From Acorus gramineus (taxonomy: Eukaryota > Streptophyta > Magnoliopsida > Acorales > Acoraceae): 64,000 nt of DNA. Location: contig JAUJYN010000019.1 in assembly GCA_030737835.1 (NCBI GenBank), positions 332,433 to 396,432 of the forward strand. The letters run 5' to 3'. The notes under the pieces were generated by a model, which did no database searches, was not told where the DNA came from, and was given only the letters and a program-made list of their open reading frames with translations. Both the position numbers and the translations under genes were made by a program. Below, piece after piece: positions 1-10,749 of the stretch; position 1 is the first letter of the stretch; every line of letters begins with the position of its first letter.

Positions 1-438
1 TAAAATAGAGAGTTTAACCCATTTGTCTGAGTGTTGTTTTGATTTTTGGCCTCTCATTGCCTTTTCTTTTTTTCTTTTTGTTTTGAGGGGGTGGGGGGGC
101 TTTTCTGTTTTTCACCCCTATTCTTTTCTGCATCCCCTCTAGAAGTGTTTATATAGTACCAGTGCCAGTTTTGGGACATATGTCAGGTCCAGGACAATCC
201 CTCATTTTGTCTTTGGGGTTGATACGAATAAGAGCGAGAATAAAGGGGAGATGCCTTGGGTTTAAAAAATTATCCCAGTCTACAGGGTAGGCAATTTTTC
301 CTTTTATCAGATAAACCGATTCCTAAGTCATACTGGTGTGATGGAGGTGGCATGAGTGGTAAATATATGAGCTCAAGTAAAATACAAGTCATCTTTCAGA
401 GTCTTATAGTTCTATCATCAGGTGCTAAACACTGGAAA

Positions 439-762
439 TTACAGGAAGGAAGAATAATATTTCTCAAACATTGAGAGTTTCATGCAGTTGACAATGCTAT
501 CGAGCCACGTTTTTCTAACAATTAGGGGATGAGGGGATCGAATGTTCATCACCATGCAGTTGACGATAGTGGCTACTGGGTTGATCTTGAGCGTGAGAGT
601 GACCAGCCCGCAGGTGTGTTTGCGTGTGCTGTCAAAAGCATAGATGAAGTCATCTGACGGTTCCAGCCCAGGGACCTCGCCTTCAAGCTTTTGGTAGGCG
701 GAATAGGTTAAGACATTAGTTTCCGCTCCCGTATGGATGAGAATGTGCTTGAATTCCCTCCC
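439..762 (-). pseudogene. Second retropepsin-like domain of the old gypsy relic
   Basis: An open minus-strand frame shows the layout of a retroviral-type aspartic protease. An active-site-like LIHTGAE sits near 721-741, then a YSAYQKL segment, a central glycine region, and a hydrophobic WLDSI near the end that matches the usual GR-W-L-x-x-I tail. The catalytic Asp of D-T/S-G is replaced by His, so the copy is probably inactive. It ends at a TAA at 439-441. It lies about 300 bp downstream (on the minus strand) of another domain with the same layout, which is unusual for one polyprotein. It could be a tandem duplication or the product of a rearrangement. The family reading comes from motif order only. 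Confidence 0.5.
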
Positions 763-1073
763 TTTGAGACTTGCAGCGATTGTGAGGGGTGCGGAGCGAG
801 CCCGATTTTGGCAACCTCATGGGGGAGGATGGCAATTAGACTGGACTGCACATTGTTGCTTACTGAGGTCACAGTTCCGGCTCGAGTGCCATAGGGGGAT
901 CCGGGTGGGCTGTTGTCTTCAGACTCAATACCTGGGTGCATGGTTAATGCAAACATATTGTGTAAGACCCAATTATTTTTGTTTCATACCTGAGGTGTGC
1001 TTCTCCCCAAATAGTCAGTACGTGGCCCATGAATGGTTATCGGAGACATTGATGTCTTGAGGATACCATGATA

Positions 1074-1343
1074 CTATCTAACCATGGCCTTGATACTGTC
1101 TAACCATGGCCATCCCAGCATCAGAGGGTACCTCGTGTCAATGTGTTCCACGAAGCATTCTATTTCACAAATTAGGGGACCAATGGCCAGCTCGAATAAT
1201 CTGGGACCATAGATGGTCTTCTCGGAATGGTTGAAAGCTTGGATAGTGGAGTGTACTGGGTGGACGAAGGGGCGGCCTTGCTTGGGCATCCTCTGGTAGG
1301 TGGAGCAAGTCATTATGTTCATCCCTGACCCTGGGTCAATAAA
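1074..1343 (-). pseudogene. First retropepsin-like domain of the old gypsy relic
   Basis: The minus-strand frame begins with IDPGSGMNIM near 1323-1340, the position of the D-T/S-G active site (here D-P-G-S). It continues through STYQRM and IQAF to YPLMLGWPWLDSIK, the LLLGRPW-type flap and tail of plant gypsy proteases of the Tat/Ogre kind. The Asp is present but the second residue is Pro. An in-frame TGA separates it from the acidic linker upstream. Residual coding continues below 1074 for a short distance (a QDINVSDNHSW segment) and then decays. Protease identity is fairly secure; activity is unlikely. Confidence 0.6.
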
Positions 1344-1370
1344 AATGTTGTTGAAGGGTATGGCCTGGAG

Positions 1371-1697
1371 TCACCCGCGAACGTGGAGGGGATACACTCG
1401 TAGCCTTGGGTCAGAAAGGTCCTTGTCGGTGAAGGAGATGGTCATCGGATGGTAGGGGCCATCTACTGTGTCAGTGCTTTTGGAGGACCCGTTGTTGTCT
1501 GGATGCAGATCATCCAAGGTACATTCACCCTCCTCGAGTCCTTCGTTTGCTCTTTCGGGGACCTCCTCAAATGGTTCCTCCTCTTCTTCTTCGGGCTCAA
1601 CTTCTCCTGGGCCACTTTCATCTGATTCGATGTTGATCATGTTTTCACTAGGCCCCTTCTTCTTCCTCACTGTAGAGTATGGCAAGGTCATGATCAT
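1371..1697 (-). pseudogene. Acidic gag-pol linker of the old gypsy relic
   Basis: An open frame of about 108 codons is dominated by Glu and Asp, with a run of Glu in the middle, and ends at a TGA immediately before the first protease-like domain. Acidic low-complexity linkers between gag and protease are common in plant gypsy polyproteins, so I read it as part of the same polyprotein rather than a separate gene. There is no conserved domain of its own. The antisense frame (1468-1701) is Ser-rich only because it mirrors the Glu codons. Confidence 0.5.
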
Positions 1698-2034
1698 CTA
1701 GGTTTAGGTTGAAGGATCCCTCCTCTCCCTCTTCTTTGGAATCTTTGGATGAGCTACTGGTAGAGCTTTCAAAACTGCTCGATATGGGGTAAGGGTGTCT
1801 TCCTTGGTTGTTATATATGTGTCACTTTTTGCCTGTTGGTAACCATTGGAGCATTTTTGCAGTTTTTTAGTTTTTTTCGTTTTTCGATCGGAACCGTAAA
1901 ATTTTGGACTGTTAGCTATCGTCCTGTGTTTGAGGACTCCGATTGAAAATCTAACTGTATATTATGCGTCCTGGTGCATATTATGTGTCCTGGTGCCATT
2001 CTAAGCCACTCACGAAAATTTCATCAAATTCCGG

Positions 2035-2252
2035 TAACGTTTCTGAAATTTCGCAGTTCCGGGGCGTATCCGGGTTTTGACCGAGCGAGAAGTCATTGGG
2101 AGAGTTGACTCGGTCAAAGTGGGCCCATGACTTGGTCAACCCTTTTTGTTTTTTTGTGTGGTTGGGTTGACCCAAGTCAAATCCCACTTAAAACCCACTT
2201 AAACCTAATTAAACCTAGGTTAGCCCTAATTAAAGTTGGTTGACTATTTAAG
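2035..2252 (+). promoter_or_regulatory. U3 promoter: TTGAC (W-box-like) cluster and TATA box
   Basis: Several TTGAC or GTCAA motifs occur within about 90 bp (2100-2185), followed by a TATTTAAG box at 2245-2252. The same pairing occurs in the other type A LTRs. TTGAC[CT] is the core of the W-box bound by plant WRKY factors, so stress-responsive transcription is a reasonable inference but has not been shown. Confidence 0.5.
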
Positions 2253-2614
2253 TGAGAGCTAAAAAGTTGCCATGCACTATTCATCATCTTCTCAATCTCA
2301 TTTTCTCTCTCCCCCTCTCTCCTTTTCTTGCTTTTGAGCCACCTAGGGTTCTCAAAACTTAAAACCCAAAACATAGAAAGGATAGATCCGGTCCCGATCT
2401 ACACCCCGGTGTTTTCGGATTCGAATTCCGGCGTGTCTTGCCCTTTCTCCCGCCCTCTCTTCTCCTCAGATCTGAGCCCTTTCGGAGGTGGGAAGAGGTC
2501 TTGGTGGTGGAGATCCTTGGGGAGGCATTTCGGTGCAAGAAGAGCAACCGAACTTCCCTTCCTTCCCTTGGTAAGCTCTTTTTCCTTCTTTTTTTGGCTT
2601 AGATGCTTGTTAGG

Positions 2615-3425
2615 AGGGTGGTTTTGAGGTTGGGTGGTGGTCGGCGGCTGTGGGTGGCTGTAGGTGGTGGTTGGGAGGCGGTTGGAGGCCATTGGTGGCC
2701 GGAGAGAGGAGGTTGGGTTGCTCAGGCAGGGTGGTTGGCTATCCCGGGTAGGATGGCAGCGGGCGCAGTAGGCAGCGCATCAGGTGGCCGGGCGCGTGAG
2801 CGCGTGCGCGCGGGCGTGCGCTCGGGTGGTGTAGGGGGCGTGCTGGGCGCGCTGGGTAGGCTGGTAGCTGGCAGGTAGTGCTCGGGCAGCAGGCGAGCGG
2901 TACTTGGGCCACTCGACGATGCGCGCAGGCAGGTAGCGCGGGCAAGCGGCGCGGAGGCTGGCAGGCGCGCTGGGCGCGTGTTGCCAAGCGTGCGCGTGGG
3001 CGCTGGGTGAGGGTCCTGGGTGCTGGGCGCTGGGCATGCTGGGCGTGCCGGATGTGCTAGGCGCGTGTGCGAGGGCGCTGCGCTGGGGAGCAGTGCGCGC
3101 GGGTGCTCGGGGCGGGGGACTGGTCGAGCGGATGATGCGAGCGGGTGGTGCGCGCGGGGCGAGGCTGGTGGTGCGCGCGGAGCGAGGCGCTGGACGCGGG
3201 ACGTGGGGTGTGCGCATGGGTTGCTGCGCTGGGGCGTAGTGGGTGCGCGGTGCACTCGGGGAGCTCGGCGGCGTGTCCTGGTGTGCGGGCAAGGGCTCGA
3301 CAGGGCGCCTGGGCACGCGGGCTAGGGTGCGGCGGTGCATCCGGGGGCGGGTGGCCGTGCGGGTGGTTGCCGGGGGTGCGGGAGTGAGTCGGGGTGCTCG
3401 GGCTAGCGTGCATACGGGCCCGTAT
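2615..3425 (+). repeat. CpG-rich low-complexity block inside LTR
   Basis: About 800 bp composed mainly of GCGCG, GGGCGTGCGC and GCTGGGCGC-type words, very rich in undecayed CpG. It lies between the GGTAAGC donor-like site near 2570 and the acceptor-like TTACAG at 3507-3512, which is an intronic position if the LTR transcript is spliced. Many overlapping frames on both strands are open only because the sequence is poor in A and T; I do not call them genes. Confidence 0.85.
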
Positions 3426-3512
3426 GTACGTTTGCCCGAGTGTTGGGTACTTTTGGAGTATTTTTGTGGTATTTGTGGATTTTTACTCACCAGTTGATAC
3501 CCTGTCTTACAG

Positions 3513-3548
3513 ATCTTGACGGACGGTCGCGCGACGACCCGACTTCCG
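3513..3548 (+). other. 36-nt micro-exon-like segment (TTACAG / GTGAGT)
   Basis: Exactly 36 nt lie between an acceptor-like pyrimidine tract plus TTACAG and a consensus donor GTGAGT. In the phase that starts with two carried-in bases it reads LDGRSRDDPTS. If spliced to the acceptor at 4660, the frame continues into VITEEDLKEELPE and stops at TAG 4711-4713. The same length, borders and frame recur in other LTR copies, including a minus-strand one. Splicing is inferred, not observed. Confidence 0.5.
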
Positions 3549-3582
3549 GTGAGTGGGACAACCCAACCCAGTTGGGAGGCGC

Positions 3583-3602
3583 TATATGCACTTGGGCGTA
3601 TA
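3583..3602 (+). other. Covarying hairpin downstream of the GTGAGT site
   Basis: TATATGC pairs with GCGTATA (one G-U wobble) around the loop ACTTGG. The same position in other LTRs carries different stem sequences that remain paired, which supports an RNA structure rather than a fixed DNA word. Confidence 0.6.
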
Positions 3603-4156
3603 TCATCCTCCCCTGGGGCACCATAGAGTAATATTAACCTGTTTAATATGTAATCCATGCAGCATGATTGATATGTAGTATGCATGCTACCCTAGGCTGA
3701 TTATGTTAGGGACTTGCACCCTTAGGTTGTGTAAGAGCCATGCATCTTGTCCCCTTTGTTATCATGCTAGGAAAGCCTCGGCCTTTGTATGCTCCTATTA
3801 GTTTAATTTGTTAAATTAAATGCAACTGGTAATATTAATGCATGCCTTAGGGAATATTAAGGGGCCTTGCAAGGTCAACATTGAGACCCGGGCTAGGGTG
3901 CTCCGTGTTCCTTGTTTGGTTGTCGGGACATCCTATATCGGGACCTCCTGTTGCCCTCCCAAGGTTTCTTTTCCCGTCTATATCAATGCATGTTCCTCGC
4001 ATCTTGGTTATGCACCCTGGAAGAATTCTGATGAATTCAAGACACTAGAGTTGTAGAGGTGTGTTGTCAGCGGATCCGAGTGGATCATATGCGTGTGGGT
4101 AGGCTGTTTCTCTCCCCTTCGTTGGATCCGTGTAGGGACTCCTCAGCATAGACAGA

Positions 4157-4336
4157 CTATCCTGACAGAGGGCTCCCATCAGTAGGCACCTCCTGATCTT
4201 GGACTCGGACTGTGCTGAACGTGGGAGTAGACCAGGCACTAGCAAGCTATCCTGACAGAGGGCTCCCATCAGTAGGCACCTCCTGATCTTGGACTCGGAC
4301 TGTGCTGAACGTGGGAGTAGACCAGGTAAGCTACGG
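4157..4336 (+). repeat. 90-bp tandem duplication in LTR
   Basis: The module starting CTATCCTGACAGAGGGCTCC is repeated with a period of 90 bp, and at least the first 80 bp are identical in both copies. The unit includes the near-palindrome CTGACAG and a GTGGGAGTAGACCAGG tail. Perfect identity suggests a recent duplication inside this one LTR. Confidence 0.85.
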
Positions 4337-4384
4337 TGTGGAGGAGAGGCTATCGGTGGACCAAGGGTGATTAACAGCCTAGTC

Positions 4385-4520
4385 AGTCCCAATATCCTAT
4401 GTCACCTGTTGAGGGGTGAGGGTGAGGGTGTATGGATGTGTATGGATGTGTTTGGATGATTATCAGTCCCAATATCCTATGTCACCTATTGAGGGGTGAG
4501 GGTGAGGGTGTGGTGGTTCG
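4385..4520 (+). repeat. GGGTGA minisatellite, two units
   Basis: There are two copies of a unit that begins CAGTCCCAATATCCTATGTC and contains GAGGGTGAGGGTG. Other LTRs carry about four units at the same place, so the copy number varies within the LTR. Confidence 0.75.
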
Positions 4521-4660
4521 GCGAAGTACGAACTACTGGATTTATGTTGTTATGCCACTTTGAGGCTGGTTGTTGATTATGTGGTTAATATAAACTGTGA
4601 TGCATGGGTTGTGCTGTTCACTGAGCGTGTGGCTCACCCCTCGCATAATTGTTTTTCCAG

Positions 4661-4713
4661 TGATTACTGAGGAGGATTTGAAGGAGGAGCTCCCTGAGCG
4701 ACTGCACCAATAG
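4661..4713 (+). other. Terminal exon-like frame after TTTTTCCAG
   Basis: A pyrimidine tract ending in CAG (4651-4660) precedes a short frame VITEEDLKEELPE that ends at TAG 4711-4713. Directly upstream is the TGAGC-GTGTG-GCTCA hairpin (4622-4636). Related frames with the SDLKEELPE core occur in the other type A LTRs. Confidence 0.45.
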
Positions 4714-5056
4714 CGGAGTAGCGCTACGTCCCGCGAGTTTCTGAGGCCATCAGCATCCTTCCTTGTTATTGTATGTATATATTTCTGTGCTTGGGCACCC
4801 AGTTGTGTATTATTTGGATGTATTATGTATATTGGCTCTCACAGGACGTTTGATTATGTATCGAGTCTGTAGTATGTTTTTGGATTACAGACTCTGTCTT
4901 TTAGCTTCCGCTTTTGGTGTATATATCATGTCAGCCCTGCTTTGTAGTCTGTGTTGTCATTATAGCTGTTGTATGAGTATGTGATTGAACTCCTGTTTTA
5001 CTGATATCATATATACACTTGCCGCGACCCGGGGACGGCCGCCCTGGGGCGTGACA

Positions 5057-5343
5057 TTGGTTGCTGACATGAATCCTGGAAGTGGATGCTTGGTTGTGGC
5101 CTGGCATTGGGTTAGAGAAGATGTCAAGTGGCTTTTTGGCTTGATGATGGGGATTGCCCCAGCTTAGATGGCCTTTGATCATGGCCCAATCAAGGCGCCT
5201 GTCATCATTTAAATCATAAACAAAGTCCTGAAAAACTATGCATTGTTCTACAGTGTGGCCATGCTATTGATGGTACTGACAGTAACGCGTAGTGCTGGCC
5301 CCGGGGAGTAGAGGTCTAGCAGCAGGGAGAGAGATACTATTGG
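5057..5343 (-). pseudogene. Gag C-terminal fragment of the old gypsy relic
   Basis: Between two solo LTRs, the minus strand encodes YCQYHQ, a stop, then HGHTVEQC. This matches the C-x2-Y-H...G-H-T-x-x-C region of plant Tat/Athila-type gag, followed by LDWAMIKGHLSWG and a Pro/His-rich tail. It links the gag piece at 8888-9590 with the linker and protease at 439-1697. The short size results from the flanking insertions. Stops are present, so it is non-functional. Confidence 0.6.
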
Positions 5344-8300
5344 TGTCACGCCCCAGGGCAACCGTCCCTGAGACGTGGCAGTTGATAAAGTATCAGCTAT
5401 CAAGTACAAGAGGTCAACAATGACTCCAATAAATAACACACAAAGCTGGCAAAACAATGATAACTGATAGTTTAACTAAAATGCGGAAGCATAAAAATAT
5501 CAATAAGTCTATAAACTAAAAACATTATTACAGACTCGAATACACAATCACTGTCCTGTGAGAGCCAAGTCTAGTCCAAATAAAGTACAACCAGTGCAAC
5601 ACGCACGATTTCAAATACATAAATGACACAAGGACTTTTGACATCCTCGCGCTTGCCGACCGCCAGACGGGACACTCCACGCACTCGAACCCCGCCACTG
5701 AGAAGCTCCAACTCCACGCCCAACACCGCCCCTGCGGAAGAGACAATACGCGAGGGGTGAGCTACAAGCTCAGTGAGTAACCAAACACTTATTACAACAA
5801 TTCAATACTAAGGCAATTTCCTTTCAAGAAAAAAACATGGGTAGAAACCCAAAGGATAACAAGGTCACGCGACGGCGTGACCGAACCTCGCCCTCGCCCT
5901 CACTCCCCGGAGGGAGGCTTTTGGGACACTCGGGGAGGATATAACTATTAACCATAACACTTGGCGTTACTGGATAACAGTTACAACGAATCCATCTGCT
6001 ACGAGGTAGAGATATACTTCGATACCTCAAGCGTTAGGAGTAACCTACCCAGAGTATACTCGATGGGTATGAGAGTCACGTGACGACGTGACTTCAACTC
6101 ATCCTCATCCTCATCCTCACCCCTAAGGGTGACACAGGACTGTTTGAAGAAAACCTTTTGCTCTACACCCTTTGTCATCTGGTAGCCCTCTCCTGAGTAG
6201 CCTCTACCTGGTATACTCCCATGATCAGTACATCTGTCGAACGCATCGGTAGTACCTACAGGTGGGAGCCCTCTGTCAGGACAGCTTCAACGTTGGGTAG
6301 CTTAAACGCGGATCAGATGAAGGGGAGAACGATTCCATGCTCGCAATATCATCTAGTAGCCCTTTCCCGTGTAGCCTCTACCCATTGGCCTTCCATGATC
6401 GGTACATCCGCTAGATGGGTACAGCAGTACGCATTGGTAGTACTTACAAGTGGTGGCACCACACAGGACAACTTCAACGCTAGGGCAGCTTCGGTGCACA
6501 ACGATATTGGGAGGAAGACTTCGCGTTCGCAATGCGAACCCTATGGAAAATCAACTACCCTCAGCAATCCTATACCGATGCTATTGAAATATGCTTGAAC
6601 ACCCATAGAGGTGCGTCGCTCAGATGCAGGGAGTCACCTCTGCTCAAGAACAAACATAAGCCCTAAGGCATAACCCAACAGGCGGTTCATACACTCGCCT
6701 AACATGGGTAGGCCTAGCTTAATGCCATAACTACCGGCTTAACAAAACCGATAAGATAATGAATTCTCCTGAATTCCAAATCGAGTGCATCGCTTGGATG
6801 CACGGGGGCGATCGCTAGCGCTCTAACCAATAAGGTACAACCTGACAGAGGGTCATACCCACACCTTTTAGATAAGCTTAATCAGTTTTAACATGCGCAT
6901 ATATAATACAGGAGAATTATATCATAGCTATGTACATGAACTACATACATGATATCATAACAATTACTTATAGGGATACTCCCTAACATGGATAAAACAT
7001 AAACAATATATATATATATATACAACATACATACCAAGCATGGCCTAAATAATATGCATACAAGCATACAAGCATTACCCTAATATGCGTTGGGTATCAC
7101 CAACTTAAGAGGGAAGGGTTAAGCGTGATCTCGCGCACCAACCGATGCATGCCGATAATCCCAAGCGAACCTGAGTCAAGTAGGATCCACATCTACTTAC
7201 TCAGTTTACGCAAAGAGGGAGGGCGAGAGAGAGGGAAAGTCTCATCCTCTTCGGAAGCTGGTCATAGCTTTGCCCCAACAAGATGGGTTCAACCATACCA
7301 CGTCCTCCAGTCTTATGACCAGGGAATATTAAGTATGCACCCGGTTATTAACCCAAGTTTAATCATGCTAGATATTACTAACATAGGGAGGTAGTACTAT
7401 AAATAGGGACTACCTAAGGCATGCATATTCTATACATTCATATAAACACACATCACACATGCTCATACACAAAGGGCGCATGCGACTCAGTCATTCATAC
7501 ATGAATATGCAATATAAGCCTAGCATGCAAAATATCTAACATATTATGGGTTAAACATGACCATACTACTTACTAAATAAGTAGTATAGCCAGGGTGCCC
7601 AATGGATGCGCGACGCACGACTACGTGCATCCAACGCTTCCTGAAAGGTTGGATCGAACCACTAACCAAAACCTAGATCGCCGCACGTCCGATCTACGAG
7701 ATCTGCAAAACACAACCAATGATCCACAATTAAAATATGGAACCTCCTAACACACATATAAGCCTACTTCATGAAGACTCTAACTCCTGATACTTTCCAC
7801 AACATGCATAACAACTCCTTGACACACAATCGAGCAAAATTGCCAAACCTACTGCAGCCAGCCCTAATATTTGATCTCCACAGCACCAAATACACATCCA
7901 AAAATTATGAAATAAATCATACACATTCTATGAAATTTTACCTCTACAAGCCCGAAATAAATTATTTCCAGAAGAAGGTTAATTCCCACGCGAATCTGGA
8001 CAGGCCATGCAAAACAGGTTCTAACTTACAACACAGATATCATAATGACCCCACATTTCATATATAAAAACTAGACACATAGATGATCATATAACATGAT
8101 ACATTATCCCAAAAATATGCTTCCAATTACTAGTTTCACAGAGATCTTGAGGAGAAAGAGATCAGTCTTACCAAAACAGGGGGAGGGAAATGGGGAGATG
8201 CGGGGTTCTTGACACACCCACAACCACCTCAACCACCACCACCACTACCACAACCTCATCAGCATCTCCTCAAGCTTTTCTTGGCTGAAAACAGGGGTGT

Positions 8301-8887
8301 AAAGGGGGCATGAGAGGGAGTTAGAGAGAAGAGAAACAACAACAACAACAACATGCACACTCACCCATTTTCACTCTCTCTAGTGCTTCTTCTTCTTCTT
8401 TTCCTCCATTAACAACACACACACACACACAAAAAACAGAGAGGGAGAGGGAGAGACGAGAATGAAAGAGAGTGAGAGAGTGAGGGATTTCTCTCTTGGG
8501 GGGGGGGGTGAGATCAAGAGAAAAATGTGGGGGTGAACCTAACCTAAACTCATCCACTAACACTCTAAATAACCAAGTGGTTGCTTCACCACTAAGCAAA
8601 GGGTGGTAAGGTTACCAAAGGTCACCACATCATCAAAAATATCTCACACTATTCGACCAACCAAACCAGGAACTCTCAAAACCCGGATACGGTTCAGAAC
8701 TGTATTTTTCAAAACGTTACCGGAATTCAATGAAATTTTTATGGGTAGTACAAAACGGTACCAGGACCCATAATATGCAGTTAGATTTTCAATCAGAGTA
8801 CTCCAACTTCCGCAGGTAGCTAAAAGCTAAAATTTTAGCGACTCCGATCGAAAAAAAAATAAGGCTCCAAATGACACAGGCATAACA
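5344..8887 (-). mobile_element. Solo LTR, type B, minus strand (TSD ATTGG)
   Basis: Read on the minus strand it runs from TGTTATGCCTGTGTCA to CGTGACA. ATTGG flanks both ends (5339-5343 and 8888-8892). The length is 3,544 bp and there is no internal region. It has the type B terminal exon-like frame (GAVLGVELELL-type, near 5640-5735 minus), two ~180-bp BamHI-like modules (6170-6490), the GAATTC pair (~6762-6780), the loop-paired ACGCACG/CGTGCAT region (~7608-7626) and the AG/GTGAGT-like segment (~7640-7710). Unlike most copies, it lacks the CpG-rich block. Confidence 0.93.
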
Positions 8888-9707
8888 ATTGGTGTCTATC
8901 ATTACCTTGAAAATATTTGTCAAGGTTTCTGGGAGAGGTGGATAAGAGTCTCTCTTTCCTACCCGTCTTGGGCCATAAAATGTTGGAGGGGAGCTTTCAT
9001 TGTAGGGGGTCTCGTGTAGGTTGTCTGAGATCTAAATTTTGTGCTCTTGGGGGAGCAGAGTAGGTAGGGGGAGTTCGGGATTGACCTTGATTTTGAACTA
9101 TAGGGTTATGGACTGAAGGGATTTAGATTACTGGGCTTAGTCATGTCGGCACGGGGGCGGGTACTGATCAGGGAGTAAAGTTTTGATTGGCCTGCCGAGG
9201 CGACACATATCTGGATGAACCGGGTGTATACTGTCTCAGAGTTGGTCCTTAATCAGGGACATGCACTCCGTTTGGGTAGAGTGCTGATACTTGTGTGATC
9301 CCCTGTACCGTGGGGGTTTGCACCTTTCTTGGCAGTGGTCCAACCCTATGGCTGATAGGTGGGGACCGAGTTTGGACTAGTGGGGATGCACAACGACAAA
9401 TCCTGTTGTGGCGGTCAATTAGAAGCTGGTACATGGTGCAGTCTCCATACGAAAGACTTGTACGAAGCTCTGGACTCAGGCTCTGTAACATTATGTCAAT
9501 TTCTTGACATTCTGTTAGTGGTAGGCTAGTTCTGTGGACTAGGGTGCGCCACCTAGACACATACTGTTTGAATTCCTCCCTAGGCCTCATCCTTTCTACG
9601 GTTAGGTCTGGGATAGGGGGGTTCTAATCCTCTGCTAAACGTAACGGCCTAAAAATTTCTCACTTACAATCTAGAAATCTGATAAATTGTCTACAGGAAG
9701 TGTGGAG
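8888..9707 (-). mobile_element. Old Ty3/gypsy internal region, relic segment 3 (gag)
   Basis: This is the left end, in coding order, of the old minus-strand element. It contains the gag frame at 9249-9590 plus further decayed gag sequence to 8888, where the type B LTR was inserted. Bases 9591-9707 show no clear motif. The right edge is cut by the start of another LTR at 9708. Confidence 0.6.
9249..9590 (-). pseudogene. Gag fragment (retrotransposon capsid region)
   Basis: A frame of about 113 codons contains EEFKQYVSRWRTLVHR...LTECQEIDIMLQSLSPEL. This fits the E-S/E-F-x-x-Y-x-x-R-W-R...E...F-L-Q-x-L-x-P capsid motif common to plant gypsy gag (Tat/Athila kind). No zinc knuckle lies within this piece; the related region appears at 5057-5343. 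It is truncated at both ends. Confidence 0.65.
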
Positions 9708-10388
9708 TGTTATGCCTGTGTCATTTGGAGCCTTATTTTTTTCAATCGGAGTCGCTAAAATTTTGGCTTTTAGCCACCTGCAGGAGTTGGAGTACTCTGA
9801 TTGGAAATCTAACTGCATATTATGGGTCCTGGTACCGTTTAGTACTACCCATAAAAATTTCATCGAATTCTGATAACGTTTTAAAAAATATGCAGTTCCG
9901 AACCGTATCCGGGTTTTGAGAGTTCCTGGTTGGTCGAATAGTGTGAGATATTTTGAGGATATGGTGACCTTTGGTAACCTTACCCCCACCTTGCTTAGTG
10001 ATGAAGAAACCTTTGGTCTTTTGGTATGTGAGTGGGTGAGCCTAACCCTAACCTCACCCCCCCCTTATGGTCACCCTAGACACTATTTGGGCATGAAAAT
10101 GACATATTTGCCCTCTCTCTCTCTGTTATATATGTGTCACTTTTAACCTGCTGGTAACCGTTGGAGCGTTCTGGCAGTTTTTCGTTTTTTTTTCGGTTTT
10201 CGATCGGTACCGCTAATTTTTGGACTGTTAGCTATCATCCAGAGTTAGAGGACTCCGATTGGAAATCTAACTGCATATTTGGTGTCCTGGTGCCGTTTTA
10301 GACCTCTCACGAAAATTTCATCGAATTCCGGTAACGTTTCTGAAATTTCACAGTTCCAGGGCGTATCCGGGTATTTTAAGTCGCCCGC

Positions 10389-10396
10389 TATATAAG
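10389..10396 (+). promoter_or_regulatory. TATA box of nested type A LTR
   Basis: TATATAAG lies about 265 bp inside the LTR, followed by a pyrimidine-rich leader starting near 10425. This matches the expected U3/R arrangement. Confidence 0.6.
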
Positions 10397-10749
10397 TGGA
10401 ATCTAAAAATATCCTGGCACTATTCATCATCTCCTACCTTGAGCCCTCTCTCTCCTCTCCTCCGTTTTTCTTCCATTTGAGGCCCTTAGACCCCTCAAAG
10501 CTTAAAAGTTAAAACCTAGGAAGTGTAGATCGGGTCCCGATCTACACCCCGGTGGTTTCAAATCCCAATTCCGACGAGTTTTGCCCGTCCGTCCGCCCTC
10601 TCTTCTCCTCTGTTTTGAGCCATCTCGGTGGTGGAGGTAGATCGGGGCGTTGGAAACCCTTTGGGAGAGGTTTTTGTGCGCGGAGAGCAATCGGATTTCC
10701 TTTCCTCCCCTTGGTAAGCCTCTTTTTCCTCTCTTTCTTGCCTAGATGT

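Larger units (their letters stand above)
1..1808 (-). mobile_element. Old Ty3/gypsy internal region, relic segment 1
   Basis: Minus-strand coding remnants of an old gypsy-type polyprotein: an acidic linker (1371-1697) followed by two retropepsin-like domains (1074-1343 and 439-762). The relic resumes at 5057-5343 and 8888-9707, which carry gag pieces in the expected upstream order. This segment is therefore the 3' part of one element split by two later LTR insertions. Stops and frame changes are frequent. Bases 1-438 have no frame I can assign. A stretch near 240-300 (ending in a TCCCAGTCTAC-type sequence) resembles 56940-57000, so a related internal fragment also occurs on the right side of the window. 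No LTR of this old element is recognisable. Confidence 0.7.
1809..5056 (+). mobile_element. Solo LTR, type A (TSD TTGGT)
   Basis: It begins TGTTATATATGTGTCAC and ends GGGGCGTGACA, with an identical 5-bp target duplication TTGGT at 1804-1808 and 5057-5061. No primer site or coding region adjoins it, so this 3,248-bp unit is a solo LTR left by LTR-LTR recombination. Internal order: W-box-like motifs and TATA, a pyrimidine-rich leader with GGTAAGC near 2570, a CpG-rich block, a 36-nt AG/GTGAGT segment, a hairpin, a duplicated 90-bp module, two minisatellite units, and a terminal exon-like frame. It interrupts the old minus-strand gypsy relic. Confidence 0.93.

Noticed and set aside
2722-3685. 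Long open frames on both strands through the CpG-rich block (up to about 300 codons)
   Set aside because: Several overlapping frames on both strands are open at once because the DNA has few A/T bases and so few stop codons. The predicted proteins are Ala/Arg/Pro low complexity without domains.
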